Positions 17,276 through 28,080 of a stretch of 64,000 nt of DNA are shown here, one piece after another; positions within the stretch are counted from its first letter, which is position 1; each line of letters starts with the position of its first letter. The position numbers were made by a program, and so were the translations under genes. This stretch comes from Pseudomonadota bacterium (GTDB taxonomy: Bacteria; Myxococcota_A; Polyangia; GCA-2747355), in contig JADJDT010000005.1 in NCBI GenBank assembly GCA_016702545.1, positions 313,031 through 377,030 on the forward strand. Direction: 5' to 3'. The notes beneath the pieces were generated by a model. The model did no database searches, was not told the origin of the DNA, and saw only the letters and a program-made list of their open reading frames with translations.

Positions 17276-17939
17276 ACAGCTGGTGCTGCGGCGCGTGATG
17301 CAGTGGGAGGAGCAGGCGAAGCGGACGCCGCGTCTCGGCGGCGTGGCCCAGCAGCCCGTGATCACGATCTCGCGCAACTGCGGCGCCCACGGCCACGAGG
17401 TCGGCCAGCGCGTCGCGCAACGCCTGGGGCTCAATCTCTACGATCGCGAGCTCGTCGAGCAGATCGCCGAGCACGCCCAGGTGCGGGAGAAGGTCGTCGA
17501 GTCACTCGACGATCGGCTGCGCGATCGCATCTCCAACTGGGTCGGCGAGCAGTTCGAGAGCTGCTACTTCAGCTACAGCGATTACCTGCGCAACCTCTCC
17601 CGCGTGGTGCTGACGATCGCCGAGCAGGAGCGCGCGGTGATCGTCGGACGCGGCGCGCACCTGATGCTGCAGCCGGAGCGCACGCTGCGGGTGCGGATCC
17701 AGGCGCCCCTCGAGCTGCGCATCGAGCGCCTCGTCACCGAGCGCGGGCTGAGCGAGCGCGAGGCGCGCGCGGAGGTGCTGCGGGTCGATGCCGAGCGCGC
17801 CGCGTTCGTGCGCCGGCACTTCGCCCAGGATGTCGCCCTCAGCGATCACTATGACCTGCTGCTCAACACCGCCGCGCTGGACGATGACCTCTGCGCCGAC
17901 CTGGTGGCCGAGGCCTTCCGGCGCCGCTTCGGTAGCTGA
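17265..17939 (+). CDS. Cytidylate-kinase-like protein
   Basis: A 224-residue protein matching the 'cytidylate kinase-like' family. The N-terminal segment 'PVITISRNCGAHGHEVGQRVAQRLG' contains the modified P-loop of this group, followed by 'LYDRELVEQIAEHAQV'. The core has 'ERAVIVGRGAHLML', then 'RVRIQAPLELRIERL' and a LID-like Arg-rich region, and near the end 'HYDLLLNTA'. Members bind nucleotides, but true CMP kinase activity is unproven for many because they lack the canonical GxxGxGKG loop; I see 'GAHGHE' instead. The gene is embedded in a CBS/EttA cluster, suggesting a regulatory rather than housekeeping role. Confidence 0.75.
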   Translation: MHVEQLVLRRVMQWEEQAKRTPRLGGVAQQPVITISRNCGAHGHEVGQRVAQRLGLNLYDRELVEQIAEHAQVREKVVESLDDRLRDRISNWVGEQFESCYFSYSDYLRNLSRVVLTIAEQERAVIVGRGAHLMLQPERTLRVRIQAPLELRIERLVTERGLSEREARAEVLRVDAERAAFVRRHFAQDVALSDHYDLLLNTAALDDDLCADLVAEAFRRRFGS

Positions 17940-18021
17940 GCGACCCCAAAGCACTGCGAAGCCCACTGCGACCAACCCCCACGCTTGCAACACGGCGCGC
18001 GTCCCGCGCCGAGGATGGCTG

Positions 18022-19610
<1,589 letters not shown>

Positions 19611-19614
<4 letters not shown>

Positions 19615-20792
19615 AGCCGCGCGCTGCCCCCGAGCGGATCACAGCCGCCCGTGAAGCCCTTGGCGCTGAAGGGCACCGTGGCCTGGCCGGTGAGATTGCG
19701 CCAGCGCGCGACGATCGTCAGGTTGTGGACCCCTGCGCGCTTGGGGCTGCAGTAGGAGAGCGTGTAGTAGCTGGAGGCCGCGCGCGCCAGGCGCTGCCCG
19801 ATCGCGCGGAAGGCGCCCCCGAGCTGCGTCCCCTCCAGAGCGGTGGCGAAGCCGTCGGGACCCAGGGCGCTCAGCTCGGCGCTGTTGATCTCCGAGCCGA
19901 GACCGATGGTGAAGAACGCGTAGCCCGGCGGCATGCGCCGCATCGTGGCGACGGCCTGACGCGCCTGGGGGCCGGTCTTGAGCCCCGCGTGGTCGGTGCC
20001 GTCGGTGAAGAGCACCATGAAGCCGGCGCTCTCGACCGGCGTCGTGGCGAGCTGTCGCCGCGCATCGAGCACGTCGATCCCCTGCAGCACGGCGCCGTAG
20101 AGGTTGGTGGAGGGGTCGACGACCCGATAGCCGTTCAGTCCGGCCACGGCCCCGCGTAGGCTCTCCTTGCTGAAGGTGAAGTCCTGCCGGCGCTGCAGCG
20201 TGGTCCGACCGTCGAAGGAGTAGATCGCCGCCTCGCTCTCCTCGGGCAGCTCGTCGATCAGCGCCTGCGCGGCATCCTGCAGCGCGTCGATCTGGGTCAC
20301 GACACTGCCGCTGAGGTCGAGCAGCAGCGCGGTGAAGAAGTCGAACTGCCGCGGCGCGGCGACCAGGCGGTGATCGCTCTCGGTGGCCGAGAGCGGCTGG
20401 CCGTCCTCGCTGAGCGTGAAGTCGACCTCGTCGAGGCCATCGACGGGCTCGCCGGCGGTGGTCTGCACCTGGAACTTCACGACCACCCGGCTGGGGTTCT
20501 CGCTGACGGGCTTGCCCGAGAAGCGCAACGTCAGCCCGCTCCCGGCGGCGCCGTCGCGCACCCCACCGTCGAGAGACGACGGCGAGAACCCGTGAAACGG
20601 ATTCTCGCCGCAGGCGGTCAGCCCCGCGAGGGCGATCCCGAGCGCGAGAGATGAAAGGGTGGCACGCCTTGGATCGTCGGCGGCGGCAAGGCCGCGTCGA
20701 ACGATTCCGCGTGCCGCATGGCAAGCGCAGTCGCCAGCGAGAGCAGCGTGCGCGGAGCGCGCAGCCGGGCGCACAACTGGGCGGGACATCAT
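19611..20792 (-). CDS. von Willebrand factor type A domain lipoprotein
   Basis: About 393 residues from ATG 20792, preceded by GAGGAG. An Arg/Ala-rich leader of about 50 residues runs into a lipoprotein signal 'LALGIALAGLTAC', so the mature protein is probably surface or periplasmic. The VWA fold shows MIDAS 'LLLDLSGSVVTQ', the Thr loop 'DPSTNLYGAV' and 'FMVLFTDGTDHAG', followed by 'FFTIGLGSEI' and a C-terminal beta domain with two Cys ('SYCSPKRAG', 'GGCDPLGG'). The unusually long leader could reflect an error at its 5' end, because the adjoining DNA is abnormal low-complexity sequence. Role: metal-dependent protein-protein contact; partner unknown. Confidence 0.8.
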
Positions 20793-20849
20793 GGCGATCT
20801 CCTCGACGACGGCCCCGAACCGCACCCCGCGGCCCCGTGCCGAAGGGCG

Positions 20850-21790
20850 GGTCGAAGCAAAGGCCGGGAGGCGCCCTCCACCACCCACCCCCCCCCACCA
20901 CCCACCAACACCACCACCCTCACCGCGACACCGGCAAGGGGCCGTCGCAACGGCAGGCGGGCCTCCCAGAACGCGCGCTCCTGGCACCCCGCACGCGAGC
21001 TCAGGGGTAAGCGGGCGGCGCGGGGGCCCCCCCGGGGGGCCCCCGGCCGGGGCGGGGGCGGGCCCCGGGGCCCGGGGGCGGGCGGGGGGGGGCCGGGGGG
21101 GCCCGACGGCCCCGGGCCCGGGGGGGGGCCCCCGGGGGGCCCCCCGGGGGGCCGGCCCCCGGGGGGGGGGGGGCCGGGGGGGCCCCCCCCCCGGGGGCCG
21201 CTGGGGCGGCCCACGGACCTGCAAACCGGGGCTCGACAGCCGCGGCCGCCTGCGGGCGCTGGGGCTGACTCAGGGGGCCGCCACTCCGCCTTGCGCCTCG
21301 GTGATCGTTCACGGCGGGGCCGCGGGGGGGGGGGGGGGATGATCATCCCCGCCGCGATCGGCGCCCTCGACGATTGGGTGTGACTCTTCAAGGGGCCCAC
21401 CCCCAAGTCCGGCGCACGAACGGGCGGAGGTGCGCCGCGCGAGCTGCCTGGTCGCGCTCGCGTGCAGGGGGCCGGCCCGCCCCGTGCCCCGCCGAGCGGC
21501 CCGGCGGGGGGGGCGCGCGCGGCGGCGGCCGCCCGCGGGCCCCCCGCCCCCCCGCCGCGCCCGGCGCCCCCGCCGGGCCGGGCCCCCCGGGGCGGCGCCG
21601 CCCGGCCGGCCGCCCCCCCCCCCCCCCGCCCCGCCGCCGGCGCCCCCGCCCGCCGGGGGCCCGGCGGCCCGGCGCCGGGGCCCCCCCCCGGGCGGGCGCC
21701 CCCCCCCGGCCCCCCCCGCCCCCGCGCGCGGGCCCGTGAGCCGAGCTTCGCCTGCAATGGCGCGCATTGAGGGCCGTGAACGATTACGCG
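20850..21790. other. Abnormal low-complexity G/C block without a gene
   Basis: Between the VWA and dapE genes the sequence turns into CCACCC-rich stretches (about 20878-20930). Long runs of G and C follow (21018-21205 and 21490-21740), including a 15-G run at 21324-21338. Short islands of ordinary sequence occur at 21210-21320 and 21345-21470. Frames through it translate to Gly/Pro/Arg only. Such homopolymer texture is not seen elsewhere in the window and is best read as low-quality sequence or a forced assembly join. Any gene formerly here cannot be recovered. Confidence 0.7.
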
Positions 21791-21792
21791 CC

Positions 21793-22859
21793 TCAGTCGC
21801 TGCGGGTGGCCAGGAAGCGGCGGAAGAGCTGTTCACCGGCCTCGAGCAGGGCGATCGAGGTCGACTCGTTGGGTTGGTGGGCTTGGGCGTTTTCGCCGGA
21901 GCCCCAGTTGACGGCGTCGATGCCGGCGGCGGTGAGGCGGGCGACGTCGGTCCAGGCTTGCTTGGGCGCCGGCGGCGTGTCGCAGACGCGGCGGAAGGCG
22001 GCCAGCACGGGGTTGTCGAGCGGGATGGCCCCCGAAGGACAGCAATCGACGAAGGCGAGGCTGGCGTGCGCGTCGTCCACCAGCTCGCAGACGCGCCGCT
22101 CGGCCGACTCGATCGAGCGGCCGGGGGCGAAGCGGTAGTTGAGGTTGAGCGTGAAGCGATCGGGGACGACGTTGCGCGCGGTGCCGCCGTGAGCCAGCGT
22201 GGCCGAGATGACCTCGCGGTAGGTCAGCTCGCCGAAGCTCACCGGCTCGGGCTGGAGCGCGGCGAGCCGCGTCAGCAGCGTGCCGGCGCGATGAATGGCG
22301 TTGTCGCCCTGCCAGGGCCGCGCGCTGTGGGCCGGGCGCCCGGCGAAGGTCACCTCGGCCTGCAGCGAGCCCAGGCAGCCGAGCTGCAGCACGTTGTCGC
22401 TGGGCTCCAGGCAGAAGGCCAGGTCGATTTCGGCCAGCCAGTCGAGCTGCTCGAGCAACGGGCCGAGGCCGCTCTGAGCGTAGGCGCCCTCCTCGCCGTC
22501 GTAGAACAGAAAGGCCAGGTCGTAGGCGGCATCGGGCACAGGCTCGGCGAGGAGCTGCCACATCAGGGCCAGGCCGCTCTTCATGTCGGAGGCGCCGAGG
22601 CCCCAGACGCGGCCCTCGGCCACGCGTGGCGGGTTGTAGGCCGAGGGCGGCACCGTGTCGAGGTGGCCGACCAGCGCCACCAGCCGCTCGTGGCGCCGCT
22701 CGCGCGGGAAGAGCGCGAAGGCGTTGCCCACGCGCTCGAGCCCGTGCGTGCCGCTGTGGCTCAGCTCGGCGACCAGGAAGTCGCAGAGCGCGCGCTCGTG
22801 GCCGGTGACGCTATCGAGGCGCACGAGCGTGAGCAGGCGTTCGACGAGGTCCATCGCCA

Positions 22860-22860
<1 letters not shown>
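21793..22860 (-). CDS. dapE: Succinyl-diaminopimelate desuccinylase
   Basis: A 355-residue M20-family zinc peptidase that removes succinate from N-succinyl-LL-2,6-diaminopimelate in lysine/peptidoglycan synthesis. Motifs: 'RLDSVTGHE' near the N-terminus, 'LVGHLDTVP' (metal His/Asp), 'GASDMKSGLA' (bridging Asp), 'YDGEEGAYA' (catalytic and metal Glu pair), 'FAGRPAHSARPW' in the lid domain, and 'NWGSGENAQAHQPNE' containing the last metal His. ATG 22860 shares its A with the stop of dapD, showing translational coupling. Downstream lies the abnormal G/C block, so operon continuation cannot be judged. Confidence 0.92.
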
Positions 22861-23716
<856 letters not shown>

Positions 23717-23720
<4 letters not shown>

Positions 23721-24884
23721 GGGGCAGCACTCCTGGGGATCAGCTCGCGCCAGCAGGCGATGGCGCGCGCGCAGTCGGTTTCGGTCGGCACGAGGGCCAA
23801 GCGCACATAGGGTTGCTCGACGCCGAGGTTCGAGGCCGGGCTGACGAGGATGCCCGCTCGCTCGGCCAGCTCGGCGGCGTAGCGGCGCGGGTCGGCGTCG
23901 CCGGGCGTCCGCAGCCAAAGATAGAAGGTCGCGCTGCAGGGCGCGCAGGCGAGGCCGACCTCGGCGAAGAAGCGCGTGAAGAGCTCGCGCTTGCGGCGGA
24001 AGAGGGCGCGGCGCGCGGCCGCGTGCGCATCGTCGCGCCAGGCCCAGGCGGCCGCGGCCTGCACCATCGTCGAGCTGGCCACGCCGAAGTTGGCGCGCGC
24101 CCGCCGCAGCGCCCCGATCAGCTGCGGATCGCCGGCGATGAAGCCCGCGCGGTAGCCGGTCATGCCCGAGCGCTTGGACAGCGAATGGAAGACCAGCACG
24201 CCCTCGCGCGCGACCTCGAGCAGCGAGGGCGGCGGCTCGCCGTCGAGGTAGAGATCGACGTAGCACTCGTCACTGCAGAGCAGGATGTCGTGGCGCCGGC
24301 AGAGCTCCGCCAGCCGCGCGAGGTAGTCGCGGTCGACGGTCGCGCCGGTCGGGTTGTGCGGGTAGTTGATCCACAACACCGCGGTCTCGGCGAGCGCGGC
24401 CGCGGGCAGCTCCCAGGGCTCGAGGCGATAACCCTGCTCCGCGCGCAGCTCGACCGCCCAGGGCTCACCGCCCGCGAAGCGCGTGCCACGCGCTCGTAGA
24501 CCGGATAGCCGGCGTGCCGAAGAGCACGCGGCGCGGGCCGCGCGGGTCGAGGAAGGCCAGTGGCAGGTGGAAGATCGCCTCCTTCGAGCCCGCGCTCGGC
24601 AGCAGCTCGCGCGCCGGATCGAGCGTGACGCCGAAGCGCCGCGCGACCCACTCGGCGCAGGCCGCGCGCCCGTCGTCCTCGCCGGCGATCGTCGGGTACT
24701 GGCTGACCGCGGGCACGGCGCCCTGGAAGGCCGCCACGATCCGCGGGTCCGTCGGCTCGAGCGGATCGCCGACCGAGAAGTCGAAGACCTCGCGCTCCGC
24801 CGCCAAGAGCGCGCGCTTCTCGGCGTGCAGCGCCTCGGCCGGATAGGCCCCCAGGGTGCTCAGCAGCGGGTTGAGCGTCGGCAT
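23717..24884 (-). CDS. dapC: Aminotransferase of the succinylase DAP branch (DapC-like), two frameshifts near 24485 and 24511
   Basis: PLP-dependent class I/II aminotransferase expected to convert N-succinyl-2-amino-6-ketopimelate to succinyl-DAP. The N-terminal part reads 'FDFSVGDPLEPTDPRIV', 'SQYPTIAGEDDGRAACAEWV' and 'PSAGSKEAIFHLPLAFL'. After 'VLFGTPA' the frame must change to read 'YPVYERVAR', and again to read 'FAGGEPWAVEL'. The rest is intact: 'NYPHNPTGATVD' (Asn contacting PLP), 'SDECYVDLY' (Asp/Tyr) and 'FHSLSKRSGMTGYRAGF' with the PLP lysine in SLSK. Function is inferred from coupling to dapD and dapE. Because DAP is needed for the cell wall, the shifts are suspected sequence errors. 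Confidence 0.75.
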
Positions 24885-25113
24885 CGCCCGCGGAAGATAG
24901 CCGAGGACCCCCGGCGCGCGCCAGGCGCCTGTTGGGTTCTCGCGCCGATCCAGAGCGCCGCGGCTTGCGCCACTACGCGCTGTGGCATAGCTTCGCTGGG
25001 GCTAGCGCAGCGACCGGGCAAGGGGGCTGGCGCGCTCGTTCCGCGTGCGGGGCTCGCGCCGCGCTTCGGAGCCCTGGCCTTCGGCGCTCCGTCGGAGAGG
25101 ATCGACGACGCTC
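24885..25113. other. Divergent intergenic region dapC / AAA ATPase
   Basis: Promoters of the leftward dap operon and the rightward ATPase-TOPRIM pair should lie here. I see no clear -35/-10 pair, repeat or hairpin. Confidence 0.3.
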
Positions 25114-26096
25114 GTGATCACGTCCTGCACGCTTCACAACTTCAGAGGCGTTCGGCAGGGCGAGCTGACCGGGCTGACCAGGCTGGTGGTGCTCGTCGGT
25201 CCCAACGGCTGCGGCAAGAGCACGGTGTTGGACGCCCTCGACGTCGCGGCCAGTCCGACCCCCGGGCACGCCGTCGGACGCGCCGTCACCCGGCGGCGCT
25301 TCTCCGGGCCCGCCCACCGCTGGCTGCTTTGGCGCGGCAGCGAGCCAGCCATGATCGTCATTGGGACCGCCAACGGGGGGCAGCGCAGGGTCGACCTCAC
25401 CGTCGAGGGGCAGAATTGTCGCGTCGGCATCGGCAGCTCAGGCGACAACGCCTCAGACAGCGATGGGGGCGAGGTGCGCTTCGATGCGCGCAGCAACTGG
25501 GAGCAGACGCTGCGCGGCGGGCTACCCGCGTTTCTCGGTATCCCCTTCTTCCGCCTGATCGACTGCGGCGGGCTGCCCGTCGAGCTTCACGAGCTCTATT
25601 CGCGCGCCGTGGAGCGGGGGCAGCGCGACCTGGCCCGGAGCTTGGTGAGTGGGCTCTTGGGCGGCGTCGAGTCCGTAAGATCCTGACGGAGAACGACGAG
25701 CCCGTGCTGCACGTCGTCTTCGAGCACCACAGCGTCCCGGCCCGGTTGATCGGCGACGGGGTCCACGCGGCCCTGCGGACGGTGCTTGAACTCGTGGGGC
25801 CCCGTGAGAGCGTCTTCGCGCTGGAGGAGCCGGAGACCCACCAGCATCCTGCTGCAATCTCGAAGACCGCCAGGGCGGTCGTTGCGGCTGTGCGGCAGAG
25901 CATGCAGGTCGTGCTCACGACGCACAGCTTGGAGCTGATCGACGCCCTGCTGGCTGAGGCGCAGCGCGAACCGAGCGTGTTGGATGAACTGACCGTGGTG
26001 CGGCTCGCGCTGGTCGACGGTGTGCTGCGGGTCAGCCCGAGCCGTGGGGTCGACGTCGAGATCGCGCGCACGGACATCGGCAGCGACTTGCGATGA
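25114..26096 (+). CDS. AAA ATPase of the OLD/RecF-like class (frameshift near 25675)
   Basis: SMC/RecF-like ATPase encoded in two frames. Part one from GTG 25114: 'CTLHNFRGVRQGELTGL' and Walker A 'LVGPNGCGKSTVLDAL', the standard opening of OLD-type ATPases. Its frame ends at TGA 25684-25686 after 'LLGGVESVRS'. Part two in another frame resumes with 'KILTENDEPVLHVVFE', has the Walker B/signature 'SVFALEEPETHQHP', the 'QVVLTTHSLELIDALL' motif and a short C-terminal domain. A single-base indel near 25670-25680 restores one protein of about 327 residues. The stop overlaps the start of the TOPRIM-like gene (ATGA), so the two form a coupled pair. Confidence 0.65.
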
Positions 26097-26857
26097 GCTC
26101 GGAGTCCATGCTGCTGTGCGAGGGCTACAGTGACCGCTCCTTTCTCGCGGGGTGGCTGAGCCATCTCGGCTGCAGCGAGGCCCGCTGCGATCCCTGGGGC
26201 AAGAGCGTCAGCGGCGGGCATTTCGGCTATCTCGCCCCGGAGGGGCGCTTCATCCGTGTCGTCCCCGCTCACGGCCGTGACAACCTGCTCTCGTTCCTGA
26301 AGACGCGCCTTGGCCGTCGGAGCACTTAGACCCTCGAGCAGCTCGCCATCGTCTGCGACCGGGACGACTGCGGGCGCGGAGGCCAGCCAGACCCGCACCG
26401 ACTGACGGCCGAGAGCGTGGAGGGCGCCCTGCGCGCCATCGGTGCCCAGGGCGTCGAAACGCGGTGCGCGCAGCAGCCCAGGCAGTGGCAGCTCGATCAG
26501 GGACAACGCGACCAGCTGACGGTCACGCTGCTCCAGTGGTCAGCCGCAGTTGAAGCCGAGCTTGAGCTGCCGAGCAAGCAGACCCTCGAGCGCCTGGCCT
26601 GCGGGGCCATCCACGCGGTCTATCCCGACCGGACGCGCTCAGTTCGTGCCTGGCTCGACGGGCGCTCTGGAAACCCGCCGGCGGCGGGGCCCAAGGAGCA
26701 CCTTTGGTCGCACATGGCGGGCTGGTACGCCGACTACGGCTGCGATGCCTTCTGGCGCGCGCTCTGGCAGGATCCGCTGCTCGCGGCTGCGCTCAGGCAG
26801 CTACTCGAGGCCGCTGGCCTGTGGCCCGTGGTCGAGGCCTTGGTCACCCGAGGCTGA
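26093..26857 (+). CDS. TOPRIM-like (DUF3226/DUF4276-type) partner protein with an in-frame TAG
   Basis: The frame opens with 'SMLLCEGYSDRSFLAGWL', whose Glu matches the first acidic position of a TOPRIM fold. It stops at TAG 26327-26329 after 78 residues, then continues in the same frame with 'LEQLAIVCDRDDCGRG', the DxD part of TOPRIM, and a C-terminal helical region to 26857. Read through, it is a protein of about 254 residues. OLD-family nucleases join an ATPase to a TOPRIM domain; here the two are separate coupled genes, as in several split systems including some phage-defence pairs. Whether this copy is alive is doubtful: both genes carry one lesion each. Confidence 0.55.
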
Positions 26858-26906
26858 GCCCCGGGGACTGCCGGTGTGGGCGCGGGCGCCGAGTGGAGCG
26901 CCCCGG

Positions 26907-27884
26907 TCAGGGGTGCAGCGCGAACTGGAGCTCGCCGGCGTAGAGCCCGACTGCCAGCACGGCGCCGCCCGAGGCGCCGCTGACCATCAGGGCCTCGGGC
27001 GCATTGGGCAACGCCACGCGCTGCACGATCGCGCCGCTGCCGCGGTCGAGCACATAGAGCCAGTCGCGCTCGCGCGTGAAGCCATAGCCGGTGATCACGT
27101 AGCGGTCGAGGACGACGAAGGGGGCGTTCGAGCTCAGGTCGGCAGAGCGCCACTTGACCTCGTGCGTGCAGAGGTCGAGGGCCACGAGGTAGTTGCCACG
27201 ACCGCCGATCTCCGCGGCGTAGCCGTTGAAGCTCAGGCGCACGAACACGGCCTGACCCTGCCGGATGACACCGCTCAGCTCGTTGAAGGGCGCGACGAGG
27301 GCCGGCTCGAGCGCGGCGTAGAGCGTTGGATCGCGCGTGTCACGCAGGCGGTAGCTACAGCGAGCCCCGAGCCAGCCGCGGCCCGACTTGCCCGCGGGCT
27401 CGACGGCTGTGACGCCGATCTCGAGCCCCGTGGCGTCGTCGCGGTAAAGGGCGCCCGCAGAGGCGAGGCGCCCGCCCGGATCGTCACTGCAACCGGCGAG
27501 CGGCTGCCGCAGGTTCGATGGCTCGATCAGTTCGTCCCGCCGCGGCAGTGACCCCTCGGGCCGAGCCTCGAAGCGCGCAGTCGACTCGCTGTAGCCGGTC
27601 TCGAGCAAACGGCGCGCGGCACCGGCGACGAGAATGCGGCGCGTTCGCCCCTCGGGACGAGGCCACGCCGCGGGCGTGCAGGGGCGCCGCAGGGGCGCGC
27701 TCGGTAGCGCTCGGTCCACCGCGGCCGGTGACGCGGTGGTCGGGGGCGGGACGGCACGCGGGGCCGGTGACGCCGAGAGCGCCGGGACGGTGCGCGGCCC
27801 CGGGCCCGGCGGTGTGCGCACGCAGCTCGCCTGAGCGACGAGCACGGCGCCCGCCAGCACCCAGGCGCGCGCAGACCGGACCAT
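26907..27884 (-). CDS. Lipoprotein with propeller-like C-terminal region
   Basis: About 325 residues from ATG 27884; the signal 'WVLAGAVLVAQASC' is a lipoprotein signal. A Pro/Ala/Thr-rich segment (about residues 22-75) probably acts as a flexible tether. The folded part contains several Cys and ends in repeat-like blades: 'NYLVALDLCTHEVKWRS', 'PFVVLDRYVITGYGF' and 'DWLYVLDRGSGAIVQRV', reminiscent of PQQ/WD-type beta-propeller strands but too few for a complete propeller. Periplasmic or surface location is likely; function unknown. It is convergent with the TOPRIM-like gene (50 bp apart). Confidence 0.7.
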   Translation of the reverse strand: MVRSARAWVLAGAVLVAQASCVRTPPGPGPRTVPALSASPAPRAVPPPTTASPAAVDRALPSAPLRRPCTPAAWPRPEGRTRRILVAGAARRLLETGYSESTARFEARPEGSLPRRDELIEPSNLRQPLAGCSDDPGGRLASAGALYRDDATGLEIGVTAVEPAGKSGRGWLGARCSYRLRDTRDPTLYAALEPALVAPFNELSGVIRQGQAVFVRLSFNGYAAEIGGRGNYLVALDLCTHEVKWRSADLSSNAPFVVLDRYVITGYGFTRERDWLYVLDRGSGAIVQRVALPNAPEALMVSGASGGAVLAVGLYAGELQFALHP

Positions 27885-28065
27885 GCGATCAGTAGAACAG
27901 CTCATCGCGCGCGCTCCTCTCACGACCCACGCTGCGTAGCAGCGAAGCTAGGTCGCGTCGAGAGCGAAGGTGCCAGTTTTGCAGTACGGGAAGGTCACGT
28001 CGCGGCAGGTCGCAGCGGTTCCCGTTCCTTGCGCGGATCGGGATCTCGGTCGGCGCGAGCCGTGG

Positions 28066-28071
28066 TATATC
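28066..28071 (+). promoter_or_regulatory. Possible -10 element of proB (TATATC)
   Basis: TATATC lies nine bases before the proB ATG in the context TGGTATATCCGC. No good -35 is seen. If used, transcription would start at or next to the ATG (leaderless or nearly so). The same GGTATA core precedes two other genes (49633, 54293). Confidence 0.35.
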
Positions 28072-28080
28072 CGCCCGGCC

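Noticed and set aside
20789..21836. Long Gly/Pro-rich frames on both strands in the G/C block
   Set aside because: They are translations of homopolymer runs and have no protein-like composition or starts.
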